NCBI RefSeq assembly: GCF_001299635.1
Contig: NZ_JRHN01000005.1
Span: 1 to 51,086 of the forward strand
Direction of reading: 5' to 3'
Length of the DNA: 51,086 nucleotides
Origin: Clostridioides difficile
GTDB taxonomy: Bacteria; Bacillota; Clostridia; Peptostreptococcales; Peptostreptococcaceae
Position numbers and translations under genes: made by a program. The notes beneath the pieces were generated by a model that saw only the letters and a program-made list of their open reading frames with translations, did no database searches and was not told where the DNA came from. This document shows, piece after piece, positions 1 to 8,542 of this stretch; the first letter of the stretch is position 1, and every line of letters starts with the position of its first letter.

Positions 1-81
1 GATTTCCCGAGCGGCCAAAGGGGGCAGACTGTAAATCTGTTGTCATCGACTTCGGTGGTTCGAATCCACCATCCTCCACCA
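1..81 (+). tRNA. tRNA-Tyr (GUA), 5' end cut by window edge
   Basis: The anticodon arm carries GTA and the variable arm is long, as in bacterial tRNA-Tyr. The 3' acceptor strand ATCCTCC (71-77) plus ACCA is complete, but only GAT of the matching 5' strand is inside the window, so about four bases (GGAG expected) are missing. The CCA end is encoded. Confidence 0.95.
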
Positions 82-90
82 AAAAAATGC

Positions 91-174
91 GCGGATGTGG
101 CGGAATTGGCAGACGCACTAGACTTAGGATCTAGCGCCATTGGCGTGGGGGTTCGACTCCCTTCATCCGCACCA
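91..174 (+). tRNA. tRNA-Leu (UAG)
   Basis: The acceptor stem GCGGATG/CATCCGC is fully paired, the anticodon loop CTTAGGA gives UAG, and there is a long variable arm typical of class II tRNA-Leu. CCA is encoded. Confidence 0.96.
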
Positions 175-204
175 TTTTTATTTGATTTGTACATATATAA
201 TTGT

Positions 205-281
<77 letters not shown>

Positions 282-288
282 CATATAT

Positions 289-364
289 TGGGGATTAGCC
301 AAGTCGGTAAGGCACATGACTTTGACTCATGTATGCGTAGGTTCGAGTCCTGCATCCCCAGCCA
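289..364 (+). tRNA. tRNA-Gln (UUG)
   Basis: The acceptor TGGGGAT/ATCCCCA begins with the weak T-A first pair typical of tRNA-Gln. The anticodon loop CTTTGAC gives UUG, the discriminator is G and CCA is encoded. Confidence 0.95.
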
Positions 365-453
365 AATAATATATTTGCTAAACTATATTTAAATTGTTTC
401 TATTTTGAATATAGTTAGGTATGATTTTAAAGTAAGTTTAAGTATCTTAATGT

Positions 454-542
454 GGAGAGGTGTCCGAGTGGTTTAAGGAGCTGGTCTTGAAAACCAGTGA
501 CTTCGAAAGGGGCCGTGGGTTCGAATCCCACCCTCTCCGCCA
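454..542 (+). tRNA. tRNA-Ser (UGA)
   Basis: The acceptor GGAGAGG/CCTCTCC, discriminator G, and a long variable arm mark a tRNA-Ser. The anticodon loop CTTGAAA gives UGA. The gap before it (365-453) is AT-rich with no recognisable gene. Confidence 0.95.
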
Positions 543-545
543 AAT

Positions 546-621
546 GCCCAGATAGCTCAGTCGGTAGAGCAGGGGACTGAAAATCCCCGTGTCGGTGGTT
601 CGATTCCGCCTCTGGGCACCA
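546..621 (+). tRNA. tRNA-Phe (GAA)
   Basis: The acceptor GCCCAGA/TCTGGGC is perfectly paired. The anticodon loop CTGAAAA gives GAA. CCA is encoded. Confidence 0.96.
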
Positions 622-627
622 AAATAT

Positions 628-704
628 GGCGGTATAGCTTAGTTGGCTAGAGCGTTCGGTTCATACCCGAAAGGTCATAGGTTCGACTCCTATTACCGCT
701 ACCA
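628..704 (+). tRNA. tRNA-Met (CAU), elongator type
   Basis: The acceptor GGCGGTA/TACCGCT and anticodon loop TTCATAC match the elongator tRNA-Met pattern of Firmicutes. It lacks the GGG/CCC anticodon stem of initiator tRNA. Confidence 0.9.
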
Positions 705-715
705 AAATTTAATGT

Positions 716-792
716 GGGCCATTAGCTCAGTTGGTTAGAGCGCCCGGCTCATAACCGGTAGGTCTGGGGTTCGAGTCCCTGATGGCCCACCA
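716..792 (+). tRNA. tRNA with CAU anticodon, probably tRNA-Ile2 (lysidine-modified)
   Basis: The acceptor GGGCCAT/ATGGCCC is fully paired, which excludes the initiator (that has a mispaired first position). The anticodon loop CTCATAA is the form seen in tRNA-Ile2, whose C34 is converted to lysidine by TilS so that it reads AUA. Automated tools often call it Met. The Ile assignment is inferred from loop and stem comparison. Confidence 0.8.
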
Positions 793-811
793 CATTAAAT
801 TATGAATACAT

Positions 812-889
812 GGTGGGTATAGCTCAGTTGGTTAGAGCGCCAGATTGTGGCTCTGGAGGTCGTGAGTTCGACTCTCATTATCCACCCCA
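812..889 (+). tRNA. tRNA-His (GUG)
   Basis: The anticodon loop TTGTGGC gives GUG. A G at 812 lies opposite the C discriminator (886), giving the extra G-1:C73 pair diagnostic of tRNA-His. CCA is encoded. Confidence 0.96.
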
Positions 890-897
890 ACTAATAC

Positions 898-973
898 GGT
901 CTATTAGCTCAGTCGGTAGAGCACCTGACTTTTAATCAGGGTGTCCCGCGTTCGAGTCGCGGATAGATCACCA
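898..973 (+). tRNA. tRNA-Lys (UUU)
   Basis: The acceptor GGTCTAT/ATAGATC has one G-U pair. The anticodon loop CTTTTAA gives UUU. CCA is encoded. Confidence 0.95.
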
Positions 974-980
974 AAAAGGC

Positions 981-1054
981 GGCGACATAGCCAAGTGGTA
1001 AGGCAGTGGACTGCAACTCCTTGATCCCCAGTTCGAATCTGGGTGTCGCCTCCA
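981..1054 (+). tRNA. tRNA-Cys (GCA)
   Basis: The acceptor GGCGACA/TGTCGCC is perfectly paired, the discriminator is U as expected for tRNA-Cys, and the anticodon is GCA. CCA is encoded. Confidence 0.95.
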
Positions 1055-1062
1055 ATAAAAAT

Positions 1063-1139
1063 GCGCTCATAGCTCAACTGGATAGAGTGTCTGACTACGA
1101 ATCAGAAGGTTAGGGGTTCGAGTCCCTTTGGGCGCACCA
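1063..1139 (+). tRNA. tRNA-Arg (ACG)
   Basis: The acceptor GCGCTCA/TGGGCGC has one wobble. The anticodon loop CTACGAA gives ACG, normally deaminated to ICG by TadA to read CGN codons. Confidence 0.95.
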
Positions 1140-1151
1140 TATAAACATCGA

Positions 1152-1227
1152 GGGATTATAGCTCAGCTGGGAGAGCACCTGCCTTACAAGCAGGGGGTCA
1201 CAGGTTCGAGCCCTGTTAATCCCACCA
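1152..1227 (+). tRNA. tRNA-Val (UAC)
   Basis: The acceptor GGGATTA/TAATCCC is perfectly paired. The anticodon loop CTTACAA gives UAC. This is the last tRNA of the cluster and is followed directly by a terminator. Confidence 0.96.
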
Positions 1228-1231
1228 GTGC

Positions 1232-1266
1232 AAACCTCTAGTAATTTTACTAGAGGTTTTATTTTT
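1232..1266 (+). terminator. Intrinsic terminator of the tRNA cluster
   Basis: A perfect 12-bp stem (1232-1243 with 1248-1259, loop ATTT) is followed by a T-rich run. It ends the tRNA transcript just before the next gene. Confidence 0.9.
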
Positions 1267-1302
1267 GATTAAAAAAGTTTTTATATTTTGGAGGTAAGGA
1301 AC

Positions 1303-1716
1303 TTGTATATAGTAATAGGAAATGAAATAGTTGATAGCGAAGAACTAAAAGTAACTATAGATAAAAATAGCAAATTTAAAGTTGAAAAAGATTTAAGTAA
1401 AAGTACAAAGAGAGAAGATGTAATTGCGTATCAGTTAAGTATAGATTTGAGTTACTTAGATACTATAATAAGTGAACAATATGATTCTGTTAACTTATCT
1501 GATGAAGAAAAATTTGATGAATATATGACTTTATCTGATGAACTTGCACTAGATTTAGAAGAATTTATGCCAAAATACACAATAATAAATGCTAGAGCAT
1601 ATAAATTAGATGAGGTAGATGGAGTCGTAAAAATAATATTGGCTATAGCTTATGCAGATTTAGGTCATTTAAAACTTTCAGATGTAGTGAAGAGGGTATC
1701 TAGACAAATAGATTAG
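1303..1716 (+). CDS. Conserved small acidic protein of unknown function
   Basis: I do not recognise this 138-codon gene. The reading frame is open from a TTG at 1288, but that codon precedes and overlaps the ribosome-binding site. GGAGG at 1290-1294 is about 8 bases before a second TTG at 1303, so the protein probably starts there (MYIVIGNEIVDS). It is soluble-looking, rich in Asp/Glu and Leu/Ile, with no signal peptide, membrane segment or metal motif. It sits alone between the tRNA terminator and pyc, with no promoter I can name with confidence. Codon use is ordinary for the window, so a real but uncharacterised gene is likely. Confidence 0.75.
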   Translation: MYIVIGNEIVDSEELKVTIDKNSKFKVEKDLSKSTKREDVIAYQLSIDLSYLDTIISEQYDSVNLSDEEKFDEYMTLSDELALDLEEFMPKYTIINARAYKLDEVDGVVKIILAIAYADLGHLKLSDVVKRVSRQID

Positions 1717-2018
1717 GGTATGAACGATATTAAAAAAATATATAAAATCTTACGTAAAGATGAAAATAATTATGTAAACGTAAGAAAAAACAGTATAAAA
1801 TCAAGTCAATTGTAGAAATTTTCACATAAATTTGCCTGAAATTCCATAAAAAATGCCTTAATTTTAGTGAGGTAAATTGAGTTTACACAGTCTAAAAATT
1901 ACTTATATTTATAAATTTATCTTATTAATTAAGGAACTTGCTTAAACATCTTCAAAAATAAAGTATTTTAGTCTATAATCTTTAATATTACACAAACAAT
2001 AAAGGAGAAGAATAGAGT
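1717..2018 (+). promoter_or_regulatory. Intergenic region with putative pyc promoter
   Basis: A TATAAT box lies at 1974-1979 with a weak -35 (TTCAAA, 1951-1956, 17-bp spacer), placing a transcript start about 30 bases before pyc. An 8-bp inverted repeat (TCTTACGT 1748-1755, ACGTAAGA 1778-1785) lies further upstream but has no T-run on the plus strand. Nothing else is recognisable in this stretch. Confidence 0.5.
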
Positions 2019-5000
2019 ATGCTTAAAAAGTTTAATAAAATACTAGTAGCTAATAGAGGCGAAATAGCTATAAGAATATTTAGAGCCTGTTCAGAATTGG
2101 GGATAAAAAGTGTTGGTATATATAGTAAAGAAGATAAATATGGATTATTTAGAACAAAAGCAGATGAATCATATCTGATAGGGGAAGGCAAAGGTCCAAT
2201 AGATGCATATCTAGACATGGATGGAATAATTGACTTGGCGAAGAGAAAAAAAGTTGATGCGATACATCCAGGATATGGTTTTCTAGCAGAGAATGCAGAG
2301 TTTGCTCGTAAATGTGAAGAGAATGGAATTACTTTTATAGGACCATCATCTAAAGTAATGAATATGATGGGAGATAAGATAAATTCTAAGAAAATCGCAA
2401 AAGAAGTTAATGTTCAAACTATACCAGGTGTAGAAAAAGCAATAAAAAGTACTGAAGAAGCAAAAGAAGTTGCAAATAAAATAGGTTATCCTGTTATGAT
2501 AAAAGCATCTAACGGTGGTGGCGGTAGAGGTATGAGAATTGTACACCGCGAAGAAGACTTAGAGATTGAATATGAGACTGCTTGTAGTGAATCAAGAAAA
2601 GCTTTTGGAGAAGATATCATATTTATAGAAAAATATATAGCTGATCCAAAACATATAGAAGTTCAAATATTAGGAGATAACTATGGAAATATAGTTCATT
2701 TATACGAAAGAGACTGTTCTGTTCAAAGAAGACACCAAAAAATAATAGAATATGCCCCAGCTTTTTCACTAGATGATAAAGTAAGACAAGAAATATGTGA
2801 AGATGCAGTTAAATTATCAAAACATGTTGGCTATTCTAATGCTGGTACATTAGAGTTCTTAGTAGATGCTAATGGTGGACATTATTTTATAGAAATGAAC
2901 ACAAGAGTACAAGTTGAACATACTGTAACAGAGATGGTTACAGGAATAGATATAGTTCAAAGTCAAATACTAATAGCTCAAGGTTATAGTTTAGATAGTG
3001 AAGAAATAAATATAAAATCACAAGATGATGTAGAAATAAGAGGGTATTCTATCCAATGTAGAATAACTACAGAAGACCCTAAGAATAAATTTATGCCTGA
3101 TACAGGAAAAATTCAAGTTTATAGAACTGGTTCAGGATTTGGTATAAGACTAGATGGTGGAAATGGATTTACAGGTGCAAATATAAGTCCTCACTATGAT
3201 AGTTTGTTAGTTAAAACAATTTCTTGGGATAGAACATTCCAAGGAGCTATAAATAAAACTATAAGATCAGTAAAAGAGCTTAGAGTTAGAGGAGTTAAAA
3301 CTAATGTAGGATTCTTAGTTAATGTTTTAAATAATCCTATATTCTCAAATGGTAAATGTAGTACTAAGTTTATAGATGAAAATCCAGATTTATTTGAAAT
3401 AACAGAAAGTAAAGATAGAGGTACAAAATTACTTCAATTTATAGGGGATGTAATTGTAAATGATAATGCTTGTAAAGAAAAACCATTATTTGATGCGTTA
3501 CATGACCCAAGAATGGATAAAGATGGTTCAAAGGCAGAAGGAAGCAAAATACTTTTTGATAAGTTAGGTAAATCTGCATATATAGAAAAGATAAAAAATG
3601 ATAAGAAATTGTTGCTAACAGATACAACAATGAGAGATGCACATCAATCATTATTAGCAACAAGAATAAGAACATATGATTTATTAAAAGCTGCTCAGCC
3701 AACAGAAAAATATCAAAAAGATTTATTCTCACTTGAAATGTGGGGTGGAGCTACTTATGATGTTGCATATAGATTTTTAAAAGAATCACCTTGGCGTAGA
3801 TTACAAAAGCTAAGAGAGGAAATACCAAGTATAATGTTCCAAATGTTGCTTAGAGCATCAAATGGAGTTGGATATAAAAACTACCCAGATAATGTAATAG
3901 AAGAATTTACAAAAGAATCTGCTAGACAAGGTATAGATGTATTTAGAATATTTGACTCATTAAACTGGGTTGAAAATATGAAACCATCTATAAATACAGC
4001 TTTAGAAACTGGAAAAATTGTTGAAGCAACTATGTGTTATACAGGTGATATACTAGATAAGACTAAAACTAAGTATAATCTAGAATATTATATTAAGATG
4101 GCACAAGAATTAGAAAGTTTAGGAGCAGATATAATAGCAATAAAAGATATGTCAGGACTTCTTAAACCATATTCAGCTTACACTCTAGTTAAAGAGCTAA
4201 AGAAAAATATAAAAGCACCAATACATTTACACACTCATGATACAAGTGGAAATGGTGTAGCAACTTGTTTGATGGCATCAGAAGCTGGTGTAGATATAAT
4301 TGATGCTGCATTAGAATCTATGGCAGGGCTTACAAGTCAACCGTCACTTAATGCGATAGTAGAAGCTCTTAAAAATACAGAAAGAGATACAGGTATAGAT
4401 TTATTTGGATATGATGAGTTAGGTAAATATTATAAGGATTTAAGAAAAGTCTATAGCAAATTTGAAAGTGATTTAACTAACTCTTGCGCAGAAATATATA
4501 ATTTTGAAATACCAGGTGGTCAATATACAAACTTAAAACCTCAAGCTGATAGTTTAGGATTAGTTAATAGATTTGACGAAGTTAAAGAAAAATATAAAGA
4601 AGCTAATGAAGTAGTAGGAGATATAATAAAAGTTACTCCATCTTCAAAGGTTGTAGGAGACTTAGCTATCTTTATGACTAAAAATAAATTAGATAAAGAC
4701 AATATAATTGAAGAAGGTAAAAACTTATCATTCCCAGATTCTGTTGTGGACTACTGTAAAGGTATGATTGGTCAACCAGAAGGTGGAATACCAAAAGATT
4801 TACAAGAAGTAGTTTTAAAAGGCGAAGAAGCTATTACAGTAAGACCTGGTTCATTATTACCAGCAGAAGATTTTGATGAAATAGCTAAATATCTGGATGA
4901 GAAATATGATATAAATGCTAATATAAGAAATGTTATAAGTTACGCTTTATATCCAAAAGTTTATGAGGATTATATCAAGCATTTACAACACTATAATGAT

Positions 5001-5450
5001 ATATCTAAACTTGAAAGTGATGTATTCTTCTATGGTTTAAATAAAAATGAAGAATGTGAAGTAGAGATAGAAGAAGGTAAAGTATTAACAATAAGATTAG
5101 TTGAAATCGGTGAAGTTAAGGAAAATGGATTTAGAACTATAGGATTTGAATTGAATGGAATGGTTAGAGAAGTAGAAATAAAAGATAGAAACTTCTCTGG
5201 TAAAATTCATAATGTTGAGAAAGCGGATATGAATGACCCTCTTCAAATTGGAGCAAGTATACCAGGAAAAGTTATAAAAATAATGGTTAAAGAAGAAGAT
5301 GAAGTAAAAGCTAATCAACCACTAATAGTTATAGAAGCTATGAAAATGGAGACTATAATAGTTGCTAAGACTGATGGAGTAATTAAGTCAATCAAAGTAA
5401 AAGAAGATGATATGGTTGAAGATAAACAATTATTAATGATAATGAAATAA
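2019..5450 (+). CDS. pyc: Pyruvate carboxylase
   Basis: Biotin-dependent cytosolic enzyme making oxaloacetate from pyruvate, bicarbonate and ATP. At 1143 residues it is full length for the single-chain form. The order is biotin carboxylase (about 1-450, opening KILVANRGEIAIR, with ATP-grasp glycine loop GGGGRGM and EMNTRVQVEHTVTE), carboxyltransferase (about 525-800, starting LLTDTTMRDAHQS with metal-site HLHTHDTSG), then a C-terminal biotinyl domain with EAMKM; the biotinylated lysine is about K1109 (codon 5343-5345). GGAG at 2004-2007 precedes the ATG. It is monocistronic: promoter upstream, terminator right after. Its role is anaplerotic, feeding oxaloacetate to amino-acid synthesis and reductive branches in an organism with an incomplete TCA cycle (family inference). 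Confidence 0.97.
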   Translation: MLKKFNKILVANRGEIAIRIFRACSELGIKSVGIYSKEDKYGLFRTKADESYLIGEGKGPIDAYLDMDGIIDLAKRKKVDAIHPGYGFLAENAEFARKCEENGITFIGPSSKVMNMMGDKINSKKIAKEVNVQTIPGVEKAIKSTEEAKEVANKIGYPVMIKASNGGGGRGMRIVHREEDLEIEYETACSESRKAFGEDIIFIEKYIADPKHIEVQILGDNYGNIVHLYERDCSVQRRHQKIIEYAPAFSLDDKVRQEICEDAVKLSKHVGYSNAGTLEFLVDANGGHYFIEMNTRVQVEHTVTEMVTGIDIVQSQILIAQGYSLDSEEINIKSQDDVEIRGYSIQCRITTEDPKNKFMPDTGKIQVYRTGSGFGIRLDGGNGFTGANISPHYDSLLVKTISWDRTFQGAINKTIRSVKELRVRGVKTNVGFLVNVLNNPIFSNGKCSTKFIDENPDLFEITESKDRGTKLLQFIGDVIVNDNACKEKPLFDALHDPRMDKDGSKAEGSKILFDKLGKSAYIEKIKNDKKLLLTDTTMRDAHQSLLATRIRTYDLLKAAQPTEKYQKDLFSLEMWGGATYDVAYRFLKESPWRRLQKLREEIPSIMFQMLLRASNGVGYKNYPDNVIEEFTKESARQGIDVFRIFDSLNWVENMKPSINTALETGKIVEATMCYTGDILDKTKTKYNLEYYIKMAQELESLGADIIAIKDMSGLLKPYSAYTLVKELKKNIKAPIHLHTHDTSGNGVATCLMASEAGVDIIDAALESMAGLTSQPSLNAIVEALKNTERDTGIDLFGYDELGKYYKDLRKVYSKFESDLTNSCAEIYNFEIPGGQYTNLKPQADSLGLVNRFDEVKEKYKEANEVVGDIIKVTPSSKVVGDLAIFMTKNKLDKDNIIEEGKNLSFPDSVVDYCKGMIGQPEGGIPKDLQEVVLKGEEAITVRPGSLLPAEDFDEIAKYLDEKYDINANIRNVISYALYPKVYEDYIKHLQHYNDISKLESDVFFYGLNKNEECEVEIEEGKVLTIRLVEIGEVKENGFRTIGFELNGMVREVEIKDRNFSGKIHNVEKADMNDPLQIGASIPGKVIKIMVKEEDEVKANQPLIVIEAMKMETIIVAKTDGVIKSIKVKEDDMVEDKQLLMIMK

Positions 5451-5469
5451 TTGAATTAAGATAATTAAA

Positions 5470-5517
5470 AAAACACTCTAGAACATTTAATAAAAAATGT
5501 TTTAGAGTGTTTTTATT
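5470..5517 (+). terminator. Intrinsic terminator after pyc
   Basis: A long stem (AACACTCTA... pairing with ...TAGAGTGTT, continuing into AACATT/AATGTT with one G-U) is followed by TTTTTATTTATTT. Confidence 0.88.
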
Positions 5518-5691
5518 TATTTAAATTAAATTTTTGTTAAAAAAAAGAGGAAAATTACATCCATATGTAGAAATAAAGCTAGTAAGGAAAATGTTATCTA
5601 AAAATTCTAAAAATAATAAACATTTTCTGGACTATTTCTTAGGAAATAACAGCTAAGAGAAAATACATAAATTTAAAAGGTGGGTGCTTAT

Positions 5692-7620
5692 ATGAAGGTT
5701 TATGATAGTAAAATGTTGAGAAATGTAGCGGTATTAGGACATAGCGGATGTGGAAAAACAAATCTAATCGAAACTATAGCTTACACAGCAAACACTAATA
5801 AGATACCTAAATTAACAGACAAGGTAAATATGACTTATAGTATGGGATTAATACCTATAGAGTATAATGATTATAAGTTTAACTTATTGGATACCCCAGG
5901 ATATTTTGACTTTAGCGGAGACGTTGTATCATCTCTTAGAGCAAGTGATGCAGCAATAATAGTAATAGATGCAACAGCACCTATTCAAGTTGGTACAGAG
6001 AAATCATTGGAACTAACTGAGAGTATTCCTAAGATAATGTTTATAAATAAAATAGATAATGAAAAAGCAAGATATAAAGACGCAATAGCAATGTTAAGAG
6101 AAAAATACAACAATAAGATAGTTCCTATGATAAGTCCTATATATAAAGATAAAAACTTTGTAAAGTTACATAATGTATTTGAAAACATAGATGATTTAGA
6201 AGGTGAATTCAAGGAACAAGCTATGAGTGTTAAAGAAGCATTAATGGAGCTTATAGCAGAGACAGATGACCAAATATTAGATAAATATTTTAATGGTGAA
6301 GAATTAACTACAGAAGAAATACAAAAAGGTATTGTTATAGGGATACAAAGAGGTGATATTATACCTGTAATATGTGGTTCAACTATAAATAATATAGGAA
6401 CAAAAGAAATATTAGATACTATATCAAATTATCTAGAACCTATTTTTACAGAAGAAAGTAAACCATTTAGAGGATTGGTATTTAAGACTATGGTTGATCC
6501 ATTTGTTGGTAAAATGTCATATATAAAAATTACTGAAGGTGTACTTTCTAAAGATAAAGATATCTTTAATATAAATAAAAATGTAAAGGAAAAGATAGCT
6601 AATATATATACATTGAAAAATAGTGAATTAGTGGAAGTAGAAAAAGCTAAAGCTGGAGATGTAGTAGTCGTAACTAAAATTAACTCTCTAAAAACAGGAG
6701 ATACCATATCTATAGATAAAGATGCAGAAGCTTTGGAGAATATAGATTTCCCTAAGCCACAAATATACTATGCAGTAACTCCTAAGAATAAAGGTGATGA
6801 GGAAAAAGTAGCATCTGTATTAAATAAACTAGTAGAAGAAGACCCTACATTACATTCTTATAGAAATACAGAGACAAAACAAGCCCTTTTAGGAGGACAA
6901 GGAGAACTTCATATAAAAACAATTAAAAATAAAATGAAAGATAAATTTGGTGTTGATGTTGAATTAAATGACCTTAAAGTTCCTTATAGAGAAACTATAA
7001 AAGGGACAGCAGATGTACAAGGAAAACATAAAAAACAATCAGGTGGTCATGGTCAATATGGAGATGTAAAAATAAGATTTGAAAGATGTGAATCTGATTT
7101 TGAATTTACAGAAGAGATATTTGGAGGTTCTGTACCAAAACAATATATACCTGCAGTTGAAAAAGGTCTAAAAGACTCTATGCAAAAAGGTGTATTAGCT
7201 GGTTATCCTGTTACAAATATAAAAGCTACACTTTATGATGGTTCATATCATGATGTAGACTCTTCTGAAATGGCCTTTAAAATGGCAGCAAGTGCAGCTT
7301 TTAAAAAGGGTATGGAAGAGGCTCATCCAATACTACTAGAACCTATAATGAAATTAAAGATAACTGTGCCAGAAGAATATATGGGAGATGTTATGGGTGA
7401 TATAAATAAGAGAAGAGGAAAAATATTTGGAATGGAGCCAGATAATAAAGGTAAACAAATAATATTTGCAGAAGCTCCACAGGCAGAAACATTTAAATAT
7501 GCAATAGATTTAAGAGCAATGACACAAGGTAGAGGATACTTTGAAATGGAATTAGCAAAATATGGAGAAGTACCATCACAATTTGCAGAAAAAATAATTG
7601 GATTAGCTACTGCAAAATAA
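5692..7620 (+). CDS. Elongation factor G-like translational GTPase (EF-G paralogue)
   Basis: Ribosome-associated GTPase of the EF-G family, distinct from canonical FusA. The frame opens at GTG 5680, but that codon lies in the AGGTGGG ribosome-binding site; ATG 5692 (MKVYDSKMLRN) has the right spacing, giving 642 residues, shorter than the usual ~690. The P-loop is GHSGCGKT (about 16-23) instead of the EF-G form GHVDAGKT; DTPGYFDF and NKID give G3 and G4. Domain IV (GGHGQYGDVKIRFE) and the C-terminal domains are present, so it is not a truncated fragment. These features fit the EF-G-like (FusA2/EF-G2) subgroup. Its exact job (translocation, recycling or ribosome rescue) cannot be read from sequence. 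It is monocistronic, ending in two tandem terminators. It does not look like TetM-type ribosome protection, though that cannot be fully excluded. Confidence 0.9.
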   Translation: MKVYDSKMLRNVAVLGHSGCGKTNLIETIAYTANTNKIPKLTDKVNMTYSMGLIPIEYNDYKFNLLDTPGYFDFSGDVVSSLRASDAAIIVIDATAPIQVGTEKSLELTESIPKIMFINKIDNEKARYKDAIAMLREKYNNKIVPMISPIYKDKNFVKLHNVFENIDDLEGEFKEQAMSVKEALMELIAETDDQILDKYFNGEELTTEEIQKGIVIGIQRGDIIPVICGSTINNIGTKEILDTISNYLEPIFTEESKPFRGLVFKTMVDPFVGKMSYIKITEGVLSKDKDIFNINKNVKEKIANIYTLKNSELVEVEKAKAGDVVVVTKINSLKTGDTISIDKDAEALENIDFPKPQIYYAVTPKNKGDEEKVASVLNKLVEEDPTLHSYRNTETKQALLGGQGELHIKTIKNKMKDKFGVDVELNDLKVPYRETIKGTADVQGKHKKQSGGHGQYGDVKIRFERCESDFEFTEEIFGGSVPKQYIPAVEKGLKDSMQKGVLAGYPVTNIKATLYDGSYHDVDSSEMAFKMAASAAFKKGMEEAHPILLEPIMKLKITVPEEYMGDVMGDINKRRGKIFGMEPDNKGKQIIFAEAPQAETFKYAIDLRAMTQGRGYFEMELAKYGEVPSQFAEKIIGLATAK

Positions 7621-7679
7621 TAAGCAAAATATAATAGTAAATAATTAATAGGATACTATTAAAAATATTTTTTGTATTT

Positions 7680-7723
7680 AAACTAGGTATAGGTTTTTTA
7701 GACAAACATATACCTAGTTTTTT
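7680..7723 (+). terminator. First terminator after EF-G-like gene
   Basis: A perfect 12-bp stem, AAACTAGGTATA (7680-7691) with TATACCTAGTTT (7709-7720), is followed by a T-run. Confidence 0.88.
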
Positions 7724-7748
7724 ATGTATTTTTAATGGATAAAAAATA

Positions 7749-7796
7749 AAAAGTACTTTCTTAAAAGGTTTAATAAAAAGAAAGTATTTTTTTATT
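7749..7796 (+). terminator. Second, tandem terminator-like hairpin
   Basis: AAAGTACTTTCTT pairs with AAGAAAGTATTTTT, running into a long T-tract. It backs up the first terminator and insulates the heat-shock operon. The rest of 7621-8029 is AT-rich with no gene seen. Confidence 0.7.
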
Positions 7797-8029
7797 ATTA
7801 TTTTTTAGAAATGTTTAATAATAAAAGTGAGAAGGTATATTTAAAATATAGAAGATATATAAAAGTATTGAGACCTAATAAAGCAAAAGTTTTAAATTTA
7901 TTTATTATAAGTATAATAAATAAAACCTTACAATCAGTGAAGTCATAAACTCATATCTAGATTGTTATAAAAAATATAAAAATATATAATTTAGGGCTTT
8001 AAAAATTTAAATAATAGGTGTAAAATAAT

Positions 8030-8046
8030 AGTCAAAGAAAGTCAAA
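8030..8046 (+). promoter_or_regulatory. CtsR operator
   Basis: AGTCAAA-GAA-AGTCAAA is the tandem heptanucleotide repeat with 3-bp spacer bound by CtsR (consensus RGTCAAA-NAN-RGTCAAA). It lies at a likely -10/start region (TAAAAT at 8021-8026) just upstream of ctsR, so the operon is autorepressed and induced when CtsR is inactivated by heat or protein stress. Confidence 0.92.
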
Positions 8047-8071
8047 ATTAAAAAGGTGTGTGGTGATATTA

Positions 8072-8536
8072 ATGGCAACTATGACAGATATAATTGAAAA
8101 ATTTATTAAAGATTTGATGGAAGAAGATAATAGCATACAAATTCAAAGAAATGAACTAGCAAACTTGTTTAGTTGTGCACCATCACAAATAAATTATGTG
8201 TTAACAACAAGATTTACAATAGATAAAGGATATTATATTGAAAGCAAAAAAGGTGGCGGAGGATATGTTCAGATAGAAAAAATACGAAAAAGTAAAGATG
8301 GGCATATTAGAGAACTTTTAAATGAAAAGATAGGAAATCAAATATCATATAAAAAAGCAAAAGAATTATTGGAAAGTTTAAAAGAGTCAGGTCTAATTAG
8401 TGAAAGAGAATTAAAATTAATATTATATGCAATAGATGATAAATCATTATGTATGCCAATATATGAATTAAAAGAGAAGGTAAGGTCTAACATTCTAAAG
8501 AATATAATAATAGGGTTATTTAGTATAGAGGAGTGA
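8072..8536 (+). CDS. ctsR: Transcriptional repressor CtsR
   Basis: Class III heat-shock repressor, a winged-helix DNA-binding dimer that senses temperature and is removed by McsB/ClpC. The N-terminal HTH (CAPSQINYVLTTRFT) and the glycine-rich wing tip (SKKGGGGYVQI) match the family closely; the C-terminal half is the dimer/degradation domain. The frame is open from GTG 8060 but GGTGAT (8062-8067) best serves ATG 8072, giving 154 residues, the usual length. It is the first gene of ctsR-mcsA-mcsB-clpC and its operator lies immediately upstream. Confidence 0.96.
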   Translation: MATMTDIIEKFIKDLMEEDNSIQIQRNELANLFSCAPSQINYVLTTRFTIDKGYYIESKKGGGGYVQIEKIRKSKDGHIRELLNEKIGNQISYKKAKELLESLKESGLISERELKLILYAIDDKSLCMPIYELKEKVRSNILKNIIIGLFSIEE

Positions 8537-8542
8537 TAGTTT

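Noticed and set aside
1748-1785. 8-bp inverted repeat upstream of pyc considered as a terminator for the small unknown gene
   Set aside because: The loop is long and an A-run, not a T-run, follows on the coding strand.
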